Shown: positions 1 through 8,725, counted from the stretch's first letter. The stretch: 64,000 nt of DNA from Streptomyces antibioticus (GCF_001514065.1 NZ_KQ948425.1:364067-428066); one strand, 5' to 3'. Notes: generated by a model not told the origin, from the sequence alone. A program made the numbers and translations.

Positions 1-312
1 CGCGAGCATCGCCTCGTAGCGCGGGTCCTCACCATGGCCGCGTCCCCGGCGGGCGATGTGCACGGCCAGCCGCAGTCCCCAGACAGCTGTCAGCGCGGTC
101 ATCAGCAACCGTCGTACGAGATCGCCCTCCCCGGCGGACACGGCGAGGCTGACGACGGCGACCGCGGTGAAGCCGATGCCCCAGGCGACATCCACGATCC
201 GGTGCAGGCCCGTGCGCACCGCGACGGCGAAGGTGACCAGCATGACCGCGAGGGCCGCGCCGGCGGCCCAGGCGAGGTTCGCCGCGAACGCCTCCCAGGC
301 GAACCCGTTCAC
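1..312 (-). CDS. DUF1295 / steroid 5-alpha-reductase-like membrane protein (C-terminus beyond window)
   Basis: The first 104 codons are visible. A GTG start overlaps the stop of the upstream methyltransferase gene (GTGA), so translation is probably coupled. The protein is hydrophobic, with likely membrane spans near residues 14-33, 44-62 and 74-90. It then shows the charged motif RGRGHGEDPRYEAML, which is characteristic of DUF1295 proteins related to steroid 5-alpha reductases and isoprenylcysteine methyltransferases. It is the last visible gene of an operon with two CFA-type methyltransferases, so a role in reducing or modifying an unusual lipid is a reasonable inference. The actual substrate is unknown. 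Confidence 0.8.
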   Translation of the reverse strand, partial: MNGFAWEAFAANLAWAAGAALAVMLVTFAVAVRTGLHRIVDVAWGIGFTAVAVVSLAVSAGEGDLVRRLLMTALTAVWGLRLAVHIARRGRGHGEDPRYEAMLA

Positions 313-1622
313 AGCCGCTCCAGCCCCTCGTACCACGGACGCGTGGTCATCGGCAGACCGCTGTCGCCCCCGGGGCCCGGCCGGGCGCTCAGGATCTGGT
401 CGACGCCCATCCGCCCCTCCTCGAAGGCCAGCGCCCCGCCGACCAGATAGAGCCGCCACACCCGCGCGGTCTCCTCCCCCACCATGCCGACGAACTCCTC
501 CCAGCGTTCCTCCAGCGTGTGGTGCCAGGCGCCGACGCTGCGGACGTAGTGCTCGCGCAGCGACTCGGTGTGCCGGACCTCCAGTCCCGCCTGCTCCAGC
601 AGGGCCACGGTCTGTCCGAGTGGACGCATGTGCATGTCCGGGGCGATGTACGCCTCGATGAAGGCACCGCCGCCGGGGGCGCCCGGGCCGCGTGACATCT
701 GCTGCACCAGTACGCGCCCGCACGGCCGGACGAGACGGTGCAGTGCGGCGGCGAAGGCCGGGTACTCGGCGTCGCCGACGTGCTCGCCCATCTCGATGGT
801 GGAGACGGCGTCGTAGCCGCCGCCCTTGATGTCCCGGTAGTCCTGGCAGACCACTTCCACCCGTTCGGTCAGCCCGCGTTCGCGCACCCGCTCGCGCACG
901 TACGCCGCCTGCTCCCGGGCCAGCGTCACGGCGGTGACGAGCGCCCCGTGCCGTTCGGCCGCGTGCAGGGTGAGCGAGCCCCAGCCGCAGCCGATGTCCA
1001 GCAGCCGGGCGCCGGGTTTCAGGGCGAGCTTGCGGCAGATCAGCTCCAGCTTGGCCCGCTGGGCGTCGGCGGGCGTGAAGCCGGGGTCGTCGACGGCCCA
1101 GTAGCCGCACGAGTAGGCCATCGTCTCGTCGAGGAGGAGGGCGTAGAAGTCGTTGGACAGGTCGTAGTGATGGCTGATGGCGGCCCGGTCGCGGGCCCGG
1201 CTGTGCAGTCCGCCGCGCAGGCGCGCCTGGGAGGCGGGGGCGGCGGGGCGGGGGCCGACCGCGCCGAGCCGTGCGGCGGTGGCCAGGGCGCGGACCCGGT
1301 CGACGGGGTTGAGGCGGGGCGGACGCAGGCCGCGCTCGCGCTGGGCGGCCCACACCGTCCGCAGACTCTGGGCGAGATCGCCCTCGAGGTCGAGTTCGCC
1401 GGTGACGTACGCCTGGGCCAGGCCCAGTTCGCCGGGCTGCCACAGGAGGCGGCGCAGCGCGCGCCGGGAGTGCAGGACGGCCACCGGAGCGTCGGCGGGG
1501 CCGGTCTCACTGCCGTCCCACGCCCGCAGCCGTACCGGCAGCGGGCCGCCGAGCAGGTCCTCGGCGAGGGCGGCGAGCCGGTGGGCGGCACCCGTGACCT
1601 TGCTGGGGGCGATGGTGCTCAT
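309..1622 (-). CDS. cyclopropane-fatty-acyl-phospholipid synthase-type SAM methyltransferase (second of two)
   Basis: 437 residues. ATG overlaps the stop of the preceding methyltransferase gene by ATGA, which fixes this start; a much longer open frame upstream is antisense-like noise. The family hallmarks are present: HHYDLSNDFYALLLD near residue 150 (fatty-acyl/bicarbonate region) and the SAM-binding LLDIGCGWGSL near residue 205, followed by the conserved EMGEHVG. Known CFA synthases transfer a methylene from SAM across a lipid double bond; relatives make methyl-branched or mycolic cyclopropanes. The paralogue just upstream is clearly diverged, so the two probably act on different steps or positions of one modified lipid. 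Confidence 0.88.
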   Translation of the reverse strand: MSTIAPSKVTGAAHRLAALAEDLLGGPLPVRLRAWDGSETGPADAPVAVLHSRRALRRLLWQPGELGLAQAYVTGELDLEGDLAQSLRTVWAAQRERGLRPPRLNPVDRVRALATAARLGAVGPRPAAPASQARLRGGLHSRARDRAAISHHYDLSNDFYALLLDETMAYSCGYWAVDDPGFTPADAQRAKLELICRKLALKPGARLLDIGCGWGSLTLHAAERHGALVTAVTLAREQAAYVRERVRERGLTERVEVVCQDYRDIKGGGYDAVSTIEMGEHVGDAEYPAFAAALHRLVRPCGRVLVQQMSRGPGAPGGGAFIEAYIAPDMHMRPLGQTVALLEQAGLEVRHTESLREHYVRSVGAWHHTLEERWEEFVGMVGEETARVWRLYLVGGALAFEEGRMGVDQILSARPGPGGDSGLPMTTRPWYEGLERL

Positions 1623-2995
1623 CGGTCGGGGTTCTCCTTCGTGAACAGGTACTGCTGGACGTCGAGGTAACCGGCCCGGAAACCGGCCTCGGAGTAGGCC
1701 AGATAGAAGGTCCACAGGCGGCGGAAGGTCTCGTCGAAGCCCAGCGCCTCCACATCCGGGGCACGTTCGGTGAAGCGTTCCCGCCACAGGCGCAGCGTCT
1801 CGGCGTAGTGCGCGCCGAAGGCGTCGCGGCGGGCGGGACGCAGGCGGGTGTGGTCGCGGACCGTCTCCTCGATCGCCTGGGTGGACGGGATGAGGCCGCC
1901 GGGGAAGACGTACTTGTGGATCCAGGTGAAGGTGTCCCGGGATGCGAGCATCCGCTCGTGCGGCATGGTGATGGTCTGGAGCGCGACCCGGCCCCCCGGT
2001 GCCAGTCGTGCGTCGAGCGTACGGAAGTACGTCGGCCAGAACTCCGCGCCGACCGCCTCGAGCATCTCCACGCTCACCACGGCGTCGTAGGTGCCGCGGG
2101 CTTCGCGGTAGTCGCACAGCTCGATCGAGACCCGGTCGTCGAGTCCCGCCGCGCGCACCCGTTCCAGGGCGAGGCTGCGCTGCTCGCGGGAGAGGGTGAG
2201 GGAGGTGACGCGGGCGCCGCGGGCGGCGGCCCGCAGGGCCAGTTCGCCCCAGCCGGTGCCGATCTCCAGCAGCCGGGTGCCCTCGCCGACGTCGGCCAGG
2301 TCGAGCAGCCGGTCGATCTTGCGGTGCTGGGCGGCGGCGAGCCGCTGCCGGCTCGCTGGGAAGCCCAGGAACACGGCCGAGGAGTAGGTGAGGGTGTCGT
2401 CGAGGAAGAGGGCGAACAGGTCGTTGGACAGGTCGTAGTGGCGGCTGATGTTGGAACGGGAGCCGTGGGGGGTGTTGCGCTCGTCGTGTGGATGGCGCAG
2501 CGCCCACAGGCGGCGCAGCCGCTGGAGCGGGGCGGGGACCAGGTCGGCGGCGTGCGCCGCGAGCACGGTCAGGACGGCGACCGGGTCGGGGGCGTCCCAC
2601 TCGCCTGCCATGTAGGACTCACCGAACCCGACCAGCCCGCCGGTGCCGACGCGGGCATGGAAGGCGGCCGGATCGTGTACGTCCAGCAGCGGGCCGCCCA
2701 GCCCCAGGGTGTCCCCGCCGGCGAACCGGACCCGCACCGGCAGCCCGCGCAGCGCTCTGCCCACGACGGCCTCGGTCACCTTCCGGCGCGGCCACGACGC
2801 CCGTGGCACCGCGGCGACGTCCGGCCAGCGGTTGGGGTCCACGGCGGTGGACCCGGAAGCGGGGCGCGTGGCGACGGACCCGGGGTCCGCGGCGGCGGCC
2901 TCGGAGCCGGGTGTCTCCGCGGTACCGGCCTCGGGGCCGGGGTTCTCCGCGATGGCGGGCTCGGGGGCGTCGGGGCGGGCGTCGGTTGTCCTCAT
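1619..2995 (-). CDS. cyclopropane-fatty-acyl-phospholipid synthase-type SAM methyltransferase (first of two)
   Basis: 458 residues. The start ATG overlaps the DUF1365 stop (ATGA). An Ala/Pro/Gly/Ser-rich, low-complexity N-terminal tail of roughly 60 residues precedes the catalytic region. Conserved elements are SRHYDLSNDLFALFLD near residue 190, the SAM loop LLEIGTGWGELAL near residue 245 and VSVEMLEAVG. It is the longer of the two adjacent CFA-like paralogues. Position two genes downstream of an FAD oxidoreductase and directly after DUF1365 matches widespread CFA gene sets, some of which are controlled by ECF sigma factors in other bacteria. Substrate and product cannot be read from sequence. 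Confidence 0.88.
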   Translation of the reverse strand: MRTTDARPDAPEPAIAENPGPEAGTAETPGSEAAAADPGSVATRPASGSTAVDPNRWPDVAAVPRASWPRRKVTEAVVGRALRGLPVRVRFAGGDTLGLGGPLLDVHDPAAFHARVGTGGLVGFGESYMAGEWDAPDPVAVLTVLAAHAADLVPAPLQRLRRLWALRHPHDERNTPHGSRSNISRHYDLSNDLFALFLDDTLTYSSAVFLGFPASRQRLAAAQHRKIDRLLDLADVGEGTRLLEIGTGWGELALRAAARGARVTSLTLSREQRSLALERVRAAGLDDRVSIELCDYREARGTYDAVVSVEMLEAVGAEFWPTYFRTLDARLAPGGRVALQTITMPHERMLASRDTFTWIHKYVFPGGLIPSTQAIEETVRDHTRLRPARRDAFGAHYAETLRLWRERFTERAPDVEALGFDETFRRLWTFYLAYSEAGFRAGYLDVQQYLFTKENPDR

Positions 2996-3726
2996 GTCGC
3001 TTTCTCCGGGGTGCGGTGGTTGTCGGGGCGGGGCTGCACGGGCAGTCCCCGCAGGTAGAGGCGTATGCCGTGGGCGCGGATCGCGGCCGACACGGCAAGG
3101 GTGGACAAGGGGTGACGCAGCGCCTGCCGCAGCAGTGCCGAGGCGGTCGCTCTCCTGCGGTGGCCGCGAACCGTCGCGGTGAAGGCCCGGCCGCCCTCGC
3201 GGTCCAGGTGCACGGTGAGGTCCAGCCGCTCGCCGGGACAGGGCACCCGCATGCGGTAGTGGCCGTCGACCGGGAAAAACGGCGAGACGTAGAAGTCCTT
3301 CTCGGTACGCGCGTTCCCGGCCGTGTCCGGGGTCAGCAGATAGGCGTGCCGGCCGCCGTACGTGTTGTGGACCTCCGCGACCACCCAGCGCGGCTCGCCG
3401 GCGGGGTCGTGGCACCAGTACAGGGTCAGCGGGTTGAAGACGTACCCGAAGACCCGGGCGTGGGTGAGCATCAGCACGCGTCCGCCGTCCAGCGACACCC
3501 CGTGCGCGGCGAGGAAGTCATCGAGGCCGGCGCGGATCGAGGGCAGGTCGCCGCCGAAGTGGTCTCGGGAGTCGAAGCGGGCGAGTGCCCGCAGCGGGCG
3601 CGGGAGCACGGGCAGGCGATCGAGGTCGACGAGCCACAGGTAGGTGCGGTGGCGCAGCGCGTACCGCCGCGGGCCGGTGCGCACATGCGCCACGGTGCAC
3701 GGATACAGGGCGGGTACGGCGCTCAC
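2992..3726 (-). CDS. DUF1365 domain-containing protein
   Basis: 244 residues. GTG overlaps the stop of the FAD oxidoreductase gene (GTGA). The whole protein matches the DUF1365 pattern: an N-terminal LYPCTVAHVRTGPRRYALRH, then VFGYVFNPLTLYWCHD and the VAEVHNTYGGRHAYLL region, with KDFYVSPFFPVDGHYRMR later. No predicted membrane spans stand out. DUF1365 proteins are almost always encoded beside an FAD amine-oxidase-like protein and a CFA synthase, as here. The biochemical role is not established to my knowledge; an accessory or catalytic role in modified fatty-acid formation is inferred from context. Confidence 0.87.
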   Translation of the reverse strand: MSAVPALYPCTVAHVRTGPRRYALRHRTYLWLVDLDRLPVLPRPLRALARFDSRDHFGGDLPSIRAGLDDFLAAHGVSLDGGRVLMLTHARVFGYVFNPLTLYWCHDPAGEPRWVVAEVHNTYGGRHAYLLTPDTAGNARTEKDFYVSPFFPVDGHYRMRVPCPGERLDLTVHLDREGGRAFTATVRGHRRRATASALLRQALRHPLSTLAVSAAIRAHGIRLYLRGLPVQPRPDNHRTPEKAT

Positions 3727-5036
3727 CAGCGCGCTCCCAGCGCCGCGGCGGCCTCGACACCGGAGCGGCAGCCGTCCTCGTGGAAACCCCAGCCGTGGTA
3801 GGCGCCGGCGAACGCGCAGACGGGGCTGGTCAATTCGTGCAGCCGCTGTTGCGCGGCCACCGACTCGGGTGTGTAGACGGGGTGTTCGTAGACCATACGG
3901 GCCAGCACCCGGCCGGGGTCGACTCGGTCCTCGCCGCCCAGGGTGACCACGAACGTCTCGGCGGCGTCCAGGCGTTGGAGCCGGTTCATGTCGTAGCTGA
4001 CCCGCACCCGGTCGGCGCCGGCCGTGCAGGAGGGCATCAGGTAGTTCCAGGATGCCCGGGCTCCGGTGGCGCGTGGCAGCAGCGCGGTGTCGGTGTGCAG
4101 GAGGGTGGCGTTGCGCGAGTAGCGGAAGGCGCCCAGCACGTCGCGTTCCCGCTCGGTGGCGTCGGCCAGCAGCCGCAGGGCCTGGTCCGGGTGGACGGCG
4201 ATCACGACGTCGTCGTACGACGCGCTCGTGCCGTCCTCGGCCGTGATGTCGACCCCGTGGGCGTGGCGCCGGACGGCCCGTACCGGAGTACCCGTGCGGA
4301 CTTCGGAGATCTGCTTGGCGATCCGGTCGACGTAGGCGTGCGAGCCGCCGCTGACCGTGCGCCACACCGGTGAGCCGCTCACCGACAGCATCCCGTGGTG
4401 GTCCAGGAACCTGAACAGGTAGGCGGCCGGGTAGCGCTGGGCGGTGACCGCGTCGCAGGACCAGACGGCCGACACGACCGGTGCCATGAAGTGGGAGCGG
4501 AAATAGGCGGAGAAGCCCTCGCGGTCCAGGAACTCGCCGAGAGTGAGCGGGTCCTCGGCGCCCTCCGCCAGCAGCCGCCGGGCCGCCCGGTGGAAGGCAG
4601 GCACCTCCGACAGCAGCCGGAGGTAGCGGCCGCGCAGCAGATTGCGAGGCTGGGCGAAGAGTCCGGCCGGGCCGCGCGCGCCGGCGTATTCGAGGCCGCA
4701 TCCCTCACACCGCACGGACATGCTCATCTCCGACTCCTGCGTGGCGACGCCGAGTTCGTCGAAGAGCCGCAGCAGGTTCGGGTAGGTGCGGCGGTTGTGC
4801 ACGATGAACCCGGAATCGACGCGGTGCACCCGGCCGTCATGGGGCGAGGTGAGCTCATGCGTGTGCGCATGGCCGCCGAGCCGGTCGTCGGCCTCGTACA
4901 GGGTGACGTGACGGCCTCGGCCCAGGATGTACGCGGCGGTCAGTCCCGCCACCCCGGAGCCCACCACGGCCGTCCGCCGCCGTGGTCCGGCCCGCCCCTC
5001 CGCGCCCTGCCCGGCACCCGTCGACGCCCACTCCAT
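3723..5036 (-). CDS. NAD(P)/FAD-dependent amine-oxidase-like protein, first gene of CFA operon
   Basis: 437 residues. ATG is preceded by a good Shine-Dalgarno (GGGAGGAAG). The N-terminal FAD-binding Rossmann motif GSGVAGLTAAYILGRG lies near residues 27-42, followed by LYEADDRLGGHAHTH. A Cys pair (CEGCG) is seen near residue 110. This is the flavin-containing amine oxidase-like family that accompanies DUF1365 and CFA synthases. It heads the five-gene operon reading to the left edge, and all junctions downstream overlap by four bases. It is divergent from the ECF sigma factor gene. A role in oxidising or desaturating a methylated lipid is plausible but inferred. Confidence 0.88.
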   Translation of the reverse strand: MEWASTGAGQGAEGRAGPRRRTAVVGSGVAGLTAAYILGRGRHVTLYEADDRLGGHAHTHELTSPHDGRVHRVDSGFIVHNRRTYPNLLRLFDELGVATQESEMSMSVRCEGCGLEYAGARGPAGLFAQPRNLLRGRYLRLLSEVPAFHRAARRLLAEGAEDPLTLGEFLDREGFSAYFRSHFMAPVVSAVWSCDAVTAQRYPAAYLFRFLDHHGMLSVSGSPVWRTVSGGSHAYVDRIAKQISEVRTGTPVRAVRRHAHGVDITAEDGTSASYDDVVIAVHPDQALRLLADATERERDVLGAFRYSRNATLLHTDTALLPRATGARASWNYLMPSCTAGADRVRVSYDMNRLQRLDAAETFVVTLGGEDRVDPGRVLARMVYEHPVYTPESVAAQQRLHELTSPVCAFAGAYHGWGFHEDGCRSGVEAAAALGARW

Positions 5037-5343
5037 CGCTTCCTCCCGCCCTTGGTGATCAGGGATCCGCGCGTAATCCGGAGCAGGTCGGGCGGTGGAT
5101 TGGTCACCTTCTCGATGATGTCGAGGCGGGTGTGCGTGCCGTACTTCAAGCCGGGCCCATCAACGAAGCAAAGAAGAGCAACAGGCGTTCCTGAGAAGCC
5201 GTTGTCGTACTGATCACGGTCCAGGCCGCCCCTCGTGTGATGGACGGACGCGGTTCTCCTGCGCCGCCTCGCGCGAAGACGCCCCCGCCCCTCCGGAGCC
5301 GCTGCTTATAGTGGCCACGAGTGGGGCGGTGAAGGGCGGGGGC
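5037..5343. promoter_or_regulatory. divergent intergenic region between CFA operon and ECF sigma gene
   Basis: 307 bases without a convincing gene. It must hold the promoters for both the leftward CFA operon and the rightward sigma factor gene. It also contains, at 5198-5220, one copy of a 23-base sequence repeated at 6832-6854. I could not confidently assign -35/-10 elements. Confidence 0.5.
5198..5220 (+). repeat. 23-base direct repeat, copy 1
   Basis: Begins GCCGTTGTCGTACTGA and ends TCACGGT. It matches 6832-6854 at 22 of 23 positions, in the same orientation. The two copies bracket the sigma factor and SnoaL-like genes. They may be ends or scars of a mobile segment. Confidence 0.7.
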
Positions 5344-6357
5344 ATGACTGCGAAGATCGAGGGCTTCGATCGCCTGATCGAACCGTTCCGGACAGAGCTG
5401 CTGGCGTACTGCTACCGGATGCTCGGCTCGGCTCACGACGCGGAGGACCTGGTCCAGGACACGTTCCTGAGGGCATGGCGGGCGCGGGAACAGTACGACG
5501 AGACCCGCAGCTCACTGCGCACCTGGCTGTACCGGATCGCGACCAACGTCTGCCTGACCGCCCTGGAGGTCCGCGGCCGTCGGCCGCTGCCGTCGGGACT
5601 GGTGGCCGCATCGGACCCGCTCGGACCCCTTGTCCGGGGCGACGCTCTCTGGCTCCAGCCTTTGCCGGACGCGCTGCTGGACGCGGGCGATCCGGCCGCG
5701 GCCGTCGTCGACCGCAGCAGCCTGCGGTTGGCGTTCGCCGCCGCTTTGCAACATCTGTCGGCGCGTCAGCGCGGAGCACTGATCCTGCGTGACGTGCTCG
5801 GCTTCTCCGCAGCCGAGGCGGCAGACATCCTCGGCGCCACCGTCGCCTCGGTGAACAGTTCCCTGCACCGGGCGCGTACCCGGGTACAGGAAGTCGAGGT
5901 CCAGCCGGAACGTCTCAGCGAGCCGTCCGCGGCCGAGCAGCGCGCCTGGGTCGACCGCTACATGAAGGCGTTCGAGCAGGCCGACGTCGAGGGCCTCAAG
6001 CAGCTGCTCACCGAGGACGTCATCATGGAGATGCCGCCGATGCTCAACTGGTTCGCCGGCCCCGGCAACTACGGCCTGTTCATGGAATGGGTCTTCCAGG
6101 CGGCCGGAACGGACTGGCGCCTCACCGCGGTCACGGCCAACGGCCAGCACGGGTTCGCCGCCTACCGTCGCGTCGGCGACGGATACGAACTGCACACCCT
6201 GCAGATCTTCACCGTCACCGCCGAGGGCATCAGCCGGAACTCGGTGTTCCAAGACTCCGCGGTCTTCGACTCCTTCGGTCTGACCGCCGAACTCGGTCCC
6301 GGAGAATTCGCCACCTCGGACGCGAACAGTTCCAGCCCGGCCGCCGGTATGTACTGA
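5344..6357 (+). CDS. ECF sigma factor with C-terminal SnoaL-like domain (TIGR02960/SigX5-like)
   Basis: 337 residues. Sigma region 2 is at the N-terminus (PFRTELLAYCYRMLGSAHDAEDLVQDTFLRAW, residues about 10-45). Region 4 contains LSARQRGALILRDVLGFSAAEAADILGATVASVNSSLHRAR. A C-terminal NTF2/SnoaL-like fold of roughly 130 residues follows (from WVDRYMKAFEQADVEGL). Such C-terminal domains usually replace an anti-sigma factor and modulate activity. ATG 5344 was chosen because homologues begin a few residues before the EPFR motif; an in-frame GTG exists 33 bases upstream. It is divergent from the CFA operon and may control it, which is inferred from position only. Confidence 0.9.
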   Translation: MTAKIEGFDRLIEPFRTELLAYCYRMLGSAHDAEDLVQDTFLRAWRAREQYDETRSSLRTWLYRIATNVCLTALEVRGRRPLPSGLVAASDPLGPLVRGDALWLQPLPDALLDAGDPAAAVVDRSSLRLAFAAALQHLSARQRGALILRDVLGFSAAEAADILGATVASVNSSLHRARTRVQEVEVQPERLSEPSAAEQRAWVDRYMKAFEQADVEGLKQLLTEDVIMEMPPMLNWFAGPGNYGLFMEWVFQAAGTDWRLTAVTANGQHGFAAYRRVGDGYELHTLQIFTVTAEGISRNSVFQDSAVFDSFGLTAELGPGEFATSDANSSSPAAGMY

Positions 6358-6404
6358 CGAGTTCGCCGGAGTACCCGGGCGAACCGCTCACAAGGGAGAC
6401 TCCG

Positions 6405-6815
6405 ATGTCAGACAACCGTGCGGCAGACGCGGCCGCCATCCAGGCCGTCCTGGTCGACTCCTACAAGGCGTGGGAGGCCGGCGACGCCGACGGCATGGTC
6501 GCTCACTACACCGCGGACGCGACCGCCATCATGACCGGCTCGCTGCGCGACAGCCGCGACGTCATCCGCGACAACATGGCCCTGGCCTTCGCCGGGCCCC
6601 TCAAGGACACCTCGACCTACAACAAGCAGCTCAGCCTGCGCTTCGTCGGCAGGGACGCCGCCATCGTCATCAGCGAGTCCGGCATCCTGTTCGCGGGCCA
6701 GACCGAGGTGCCGGACGCGGGCAAGGTGAACGCGACCTGGGTCTTCGAGAAGCGGGACGGCCAGTGGCTGATCGCCGCCTATCACAACAGCCCGATGCTG
6801 ACGCCAGGCAACTGA
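6405..6815 (+). CDS. SnoaL/DUF4440-like small protein (SgcJ/EcaC family)
   Basis: 136 residues. ATG has a clear ribosome site (AAGGGAG). The sequence has the NTF2-like pattern: an N-terminal helix (AIQAVLVDSYKAWEAGDADGMVAHYTADA), a middle strand region and a C-terminal ATWVFEKRDGQWLIAAYHNSP. It lies 47 bases downstream of the sigma factor, which itself carries a SnoaL-like domain, so co-transcription and shared ligand recognition are plausible. Members of this family include polyketide-tailoring and uncharacterised proteins. No catalytic residues can be assigned with confidence. Confidence 0.85.
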   Translation: MSDNRAADAAAIQAVLVDSYKAWEAGDADGMVAHYTADATAIMTGSLRDSRDVIRDNMALAFAGPLKDTSTYNKQLSLRFVGRDAAIVISESGILFAGQTEVPDAGKVNATWVFEKRDGQWLIAAYHNSPMLTPGN

Positions 6816-6831
6816 CCCTACGCTGCAAGCC

Positions 6832-6854
6832 GCCGTTGTCCTACTGATCACGGT
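6832..6854 (+). repeat. 23-base direct repeat, copy 2
   Basis: Matches 5198-5220 at 22 of 23 positions (one G/C difference). It lies 17 bases after the SnoaL-like gene. Confidence 0.7.
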
Positions 6855-6922
6855 GGGCAATGGTTCGAGGTTCGAACGGAGAGCCACGGTGGAGTGATCT
6901 CCGGTTCGTGTGCGCATGAAGG

Positions 6923-6976
6923 CAGGGCCTTCTGGTCAGCTCGGGATTGTCCAAGCCCGATGCCCAGGAGGCCCTG
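6923..6976 (+). other. long stem-loop in IS-like debris
   Basis: CAGGGCCTTCTGG (6923-6935) pairs with CCAGGAGGCCCTG (6964-6976) at 12 of 13 positions. A second inner stem lies between (TCGGG at 6941-6945 with CCCGA at 6956-6960). It could be a transposon-end or translation-control hairpin. Confidence 0.55.
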
Positions 6977-7579
6977 TGTTGACGTCGTGCGCTGTCTTGC
7001 CGGTGGAGTCCAACTGGGCCGCCCCGTCGTGAGATTGCCTCGCTGACCGCTGCGGGAATGTCGGCCGGGCAGGCACTGAGTACCGGGGATTCCCCAATCC
7101 CAGGAGGTCCGCCCCCGGAAGTCCAAGAGGTTACGGACGGACAGTCCGGTCTCCGCCGGTGCGGGGCGCGTGATCGCGCCGGTCGGGTCCGTCTGGCGCA
7201 GCTCCTGCCCTTCGGGACGGGCAAGGGCGAAGAACTCGTTGAACGGGGGCCTGTCCTCGCGGCGGTCGATGGGGCACCGCCGACGCGATGGCGGACTATC
7301 CCGCGAAGGGCGACAGCACACCCCGCCCATGCCCGAGCGCCATGCCCCGGTGCAGAGCCCGCCGCCCCGACTCAGCCGCCAGGCCGGGCAAACGGGTCCT
7401 GGGTTGTGGCCGCCGGATCACGGTCGGTCGACGGCGGTCCGGGGATGCTGGATCTGCTGCGCGGGGTGCGGCCCCGGCTCGCGCTGGAGTTGGGTGAGGA
7501 GCCGATGCTTCGCGTCCTCACCGAGAACCCCGGCCGGGCGTTCGCCATCGAGTGGCGCTGGGCACGAGAGCGGACCGCG

Positions 7580-8107
7580 TCAGCGGCAGAGCTTGTCCAG
7601 GTCCTCCGAGAACGAAGGGAACTCGGCCTGGGCCTCGCTGATGATGTCCCGGGCGGGACGGCGCACCGTGGTGGCGTGGCGCTCGGCGAGTTCGGTCAGT
7701 GCCGGGTTCGGTCGCGCTTCGCGCTGCTCGTACTCGACGACCTCCATCGGGCCGAGGCCGTCGGCCAGCAGCCACAGGAAGTCGGACAGATTTCCCGCCA
7801 CCACACCACGCTCGCCCTCCGAGCCCAGGAACACCACGGGCTGTTCGGCGAGGGACCGGCCCGGGCGCACACGCCACAGGGCGACGAGGCCGCCGGTGCC
7901 GTCCTGTCCGAAGACCCGGTAGGCGTCGCCGTCCAGTTCGTGGTTACCGGTCCAGTTGCGGATCCAGTCGGTGGTCTCCTCGGCGGAGTCGAAGGCGTCG
8001 TAGGGCTCGAAGTCCACACCCTCGCCGTCGTCGTAGTCGAACTCCACCTGGGCGACGGCGGCCAGGGCGGGCGGGAAGCGGCGGTCGTCGCCGGTCGTCT
8101 CGATCAC
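7580..8107 (-). CDS. conserved hypothetical protein, SMI1/KNR4 (SUKH)-like
   Basis: 175 residues starting at GTG; the ribosome site is weak. The protein is acidic, with the run FDYDDGEGVDFEPYDAFDSAEE near the start and the core YRVFGQDGTGGLVALWRVRPGR followed by VVFLGSEGERGVVAGNLSDFLWLLADG. The pattern of a cytosolic protein with a conserved 'VVFLGSEGE' strand and a 'FLWLLADG' helix is reminiscent of SMI1/KNR4 (SUKH) proteins, which often serve as immunity or scaffold proteins. I would not assign a function. No toxin gene is visible nearby. Confidence 0.7.
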   Translation of the reverse strand: MIETTGDDRRFPPALAAVAQVEFDYDDGEGVDFEPYDAFDSAEETTDWIRNWTGNHELDGDAYRVFGQDGTGGLVALWRVRPGRSLAEQPVVFLGSEGERGVVAGNLSDFLWLLADGLGPMEVVEYEQREARPNPALTELAERHATTVRRPARDIISEAQAEFPSFSEDLDKLCR

Positions 8108-8725
8108 GCCCGCAGGCTAGCCGCCGCCACTGACAACGGCCCTTGCCGACGGAGAGCGCGAGGAGAAGAACAGCATCGCGATCGCCTCCGGTTGAGGCCG
8201 GGCTTGGCCCGACGGCCAGTTGACCGACCGTCAGGCATGTGCGGCGCGGCGACGCTGACCCATGCTCGGCGGCCGCTCCTTGCAACTGCCGACTCAACAC
8301 CAGCGGCAGTGAAGCCAGTTGCAGCCCGCACCGCCGGGGCCGCCGACGCATAGCGGGCAGACATTCCATGTCTGGCCAAGGAGTAACGGTCGGATAGCTA
8401 TTGATAACGGCAGAAAAGGGCAGCCGGATGACAGTTTTCATCCCTGCACGCCCGTTGACATAGGCATGGCGCGTGCCGCAACTTCATGCGTGACATCACG
8501 CACACGCTGCGCAAGGTTCCCGAGATGCTCCGGGAGCCGAAAGAGTCATGCGGCGGTGCTGCCGTACGGGAACGGAGTGGGGACATGCCGTCGGGAAGCC
8601 TCCACCGCGAGTTCCCTCAAGTCCGCAGGCTCCGCCGCCGTTTGCAGCCGGTGACGCGCTTCTCGCCGACAAAAGTGCCGCCGGCGCCGGTCCTGGTCTC
8701 CCACAGCTATGACGGAGGTACCACC
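8108..8725. promoter_or_regulatory. long upstream region of the fucosidase gene
   Basis: About 620 bases with no supported gene. The segment 8385-8470 is locally AT-richer than its surroundings and contains a TTGACA at 8456-8461, so a promoter there is possible, although no good -10 at 17 bases was found. An open frame continuous with the fucosidase extends back to 8486, but it lacks a ribosome site and would place the Tat signal internally, so I treat it as untranslated leader. Confidence 0.4.

Larger units (their letters stand above)
6816..7579. other. gene-poor region with IS-like debris
   Basis: About 760 bases with no convincing intact gene. It begins with the second copy of the 23-base repeat (6832-6854). 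At 6923-6976 it contains a strong stem-loop followed directly by a TTG-initiated frame that stops after about 17 codons near 7030. A stem-loop just before a truncated leader frame resembles the 5' end of a decayed transposase gene, but the frame is too short to name a family. Confidence 0.4.

Noticed and set aside
8486-8725. N-terminal extension of the fucosidase by 80 residues
   Set aside because: It would bury the Tat signal; ATG 8726 has a strong Shine-Dalgarno.
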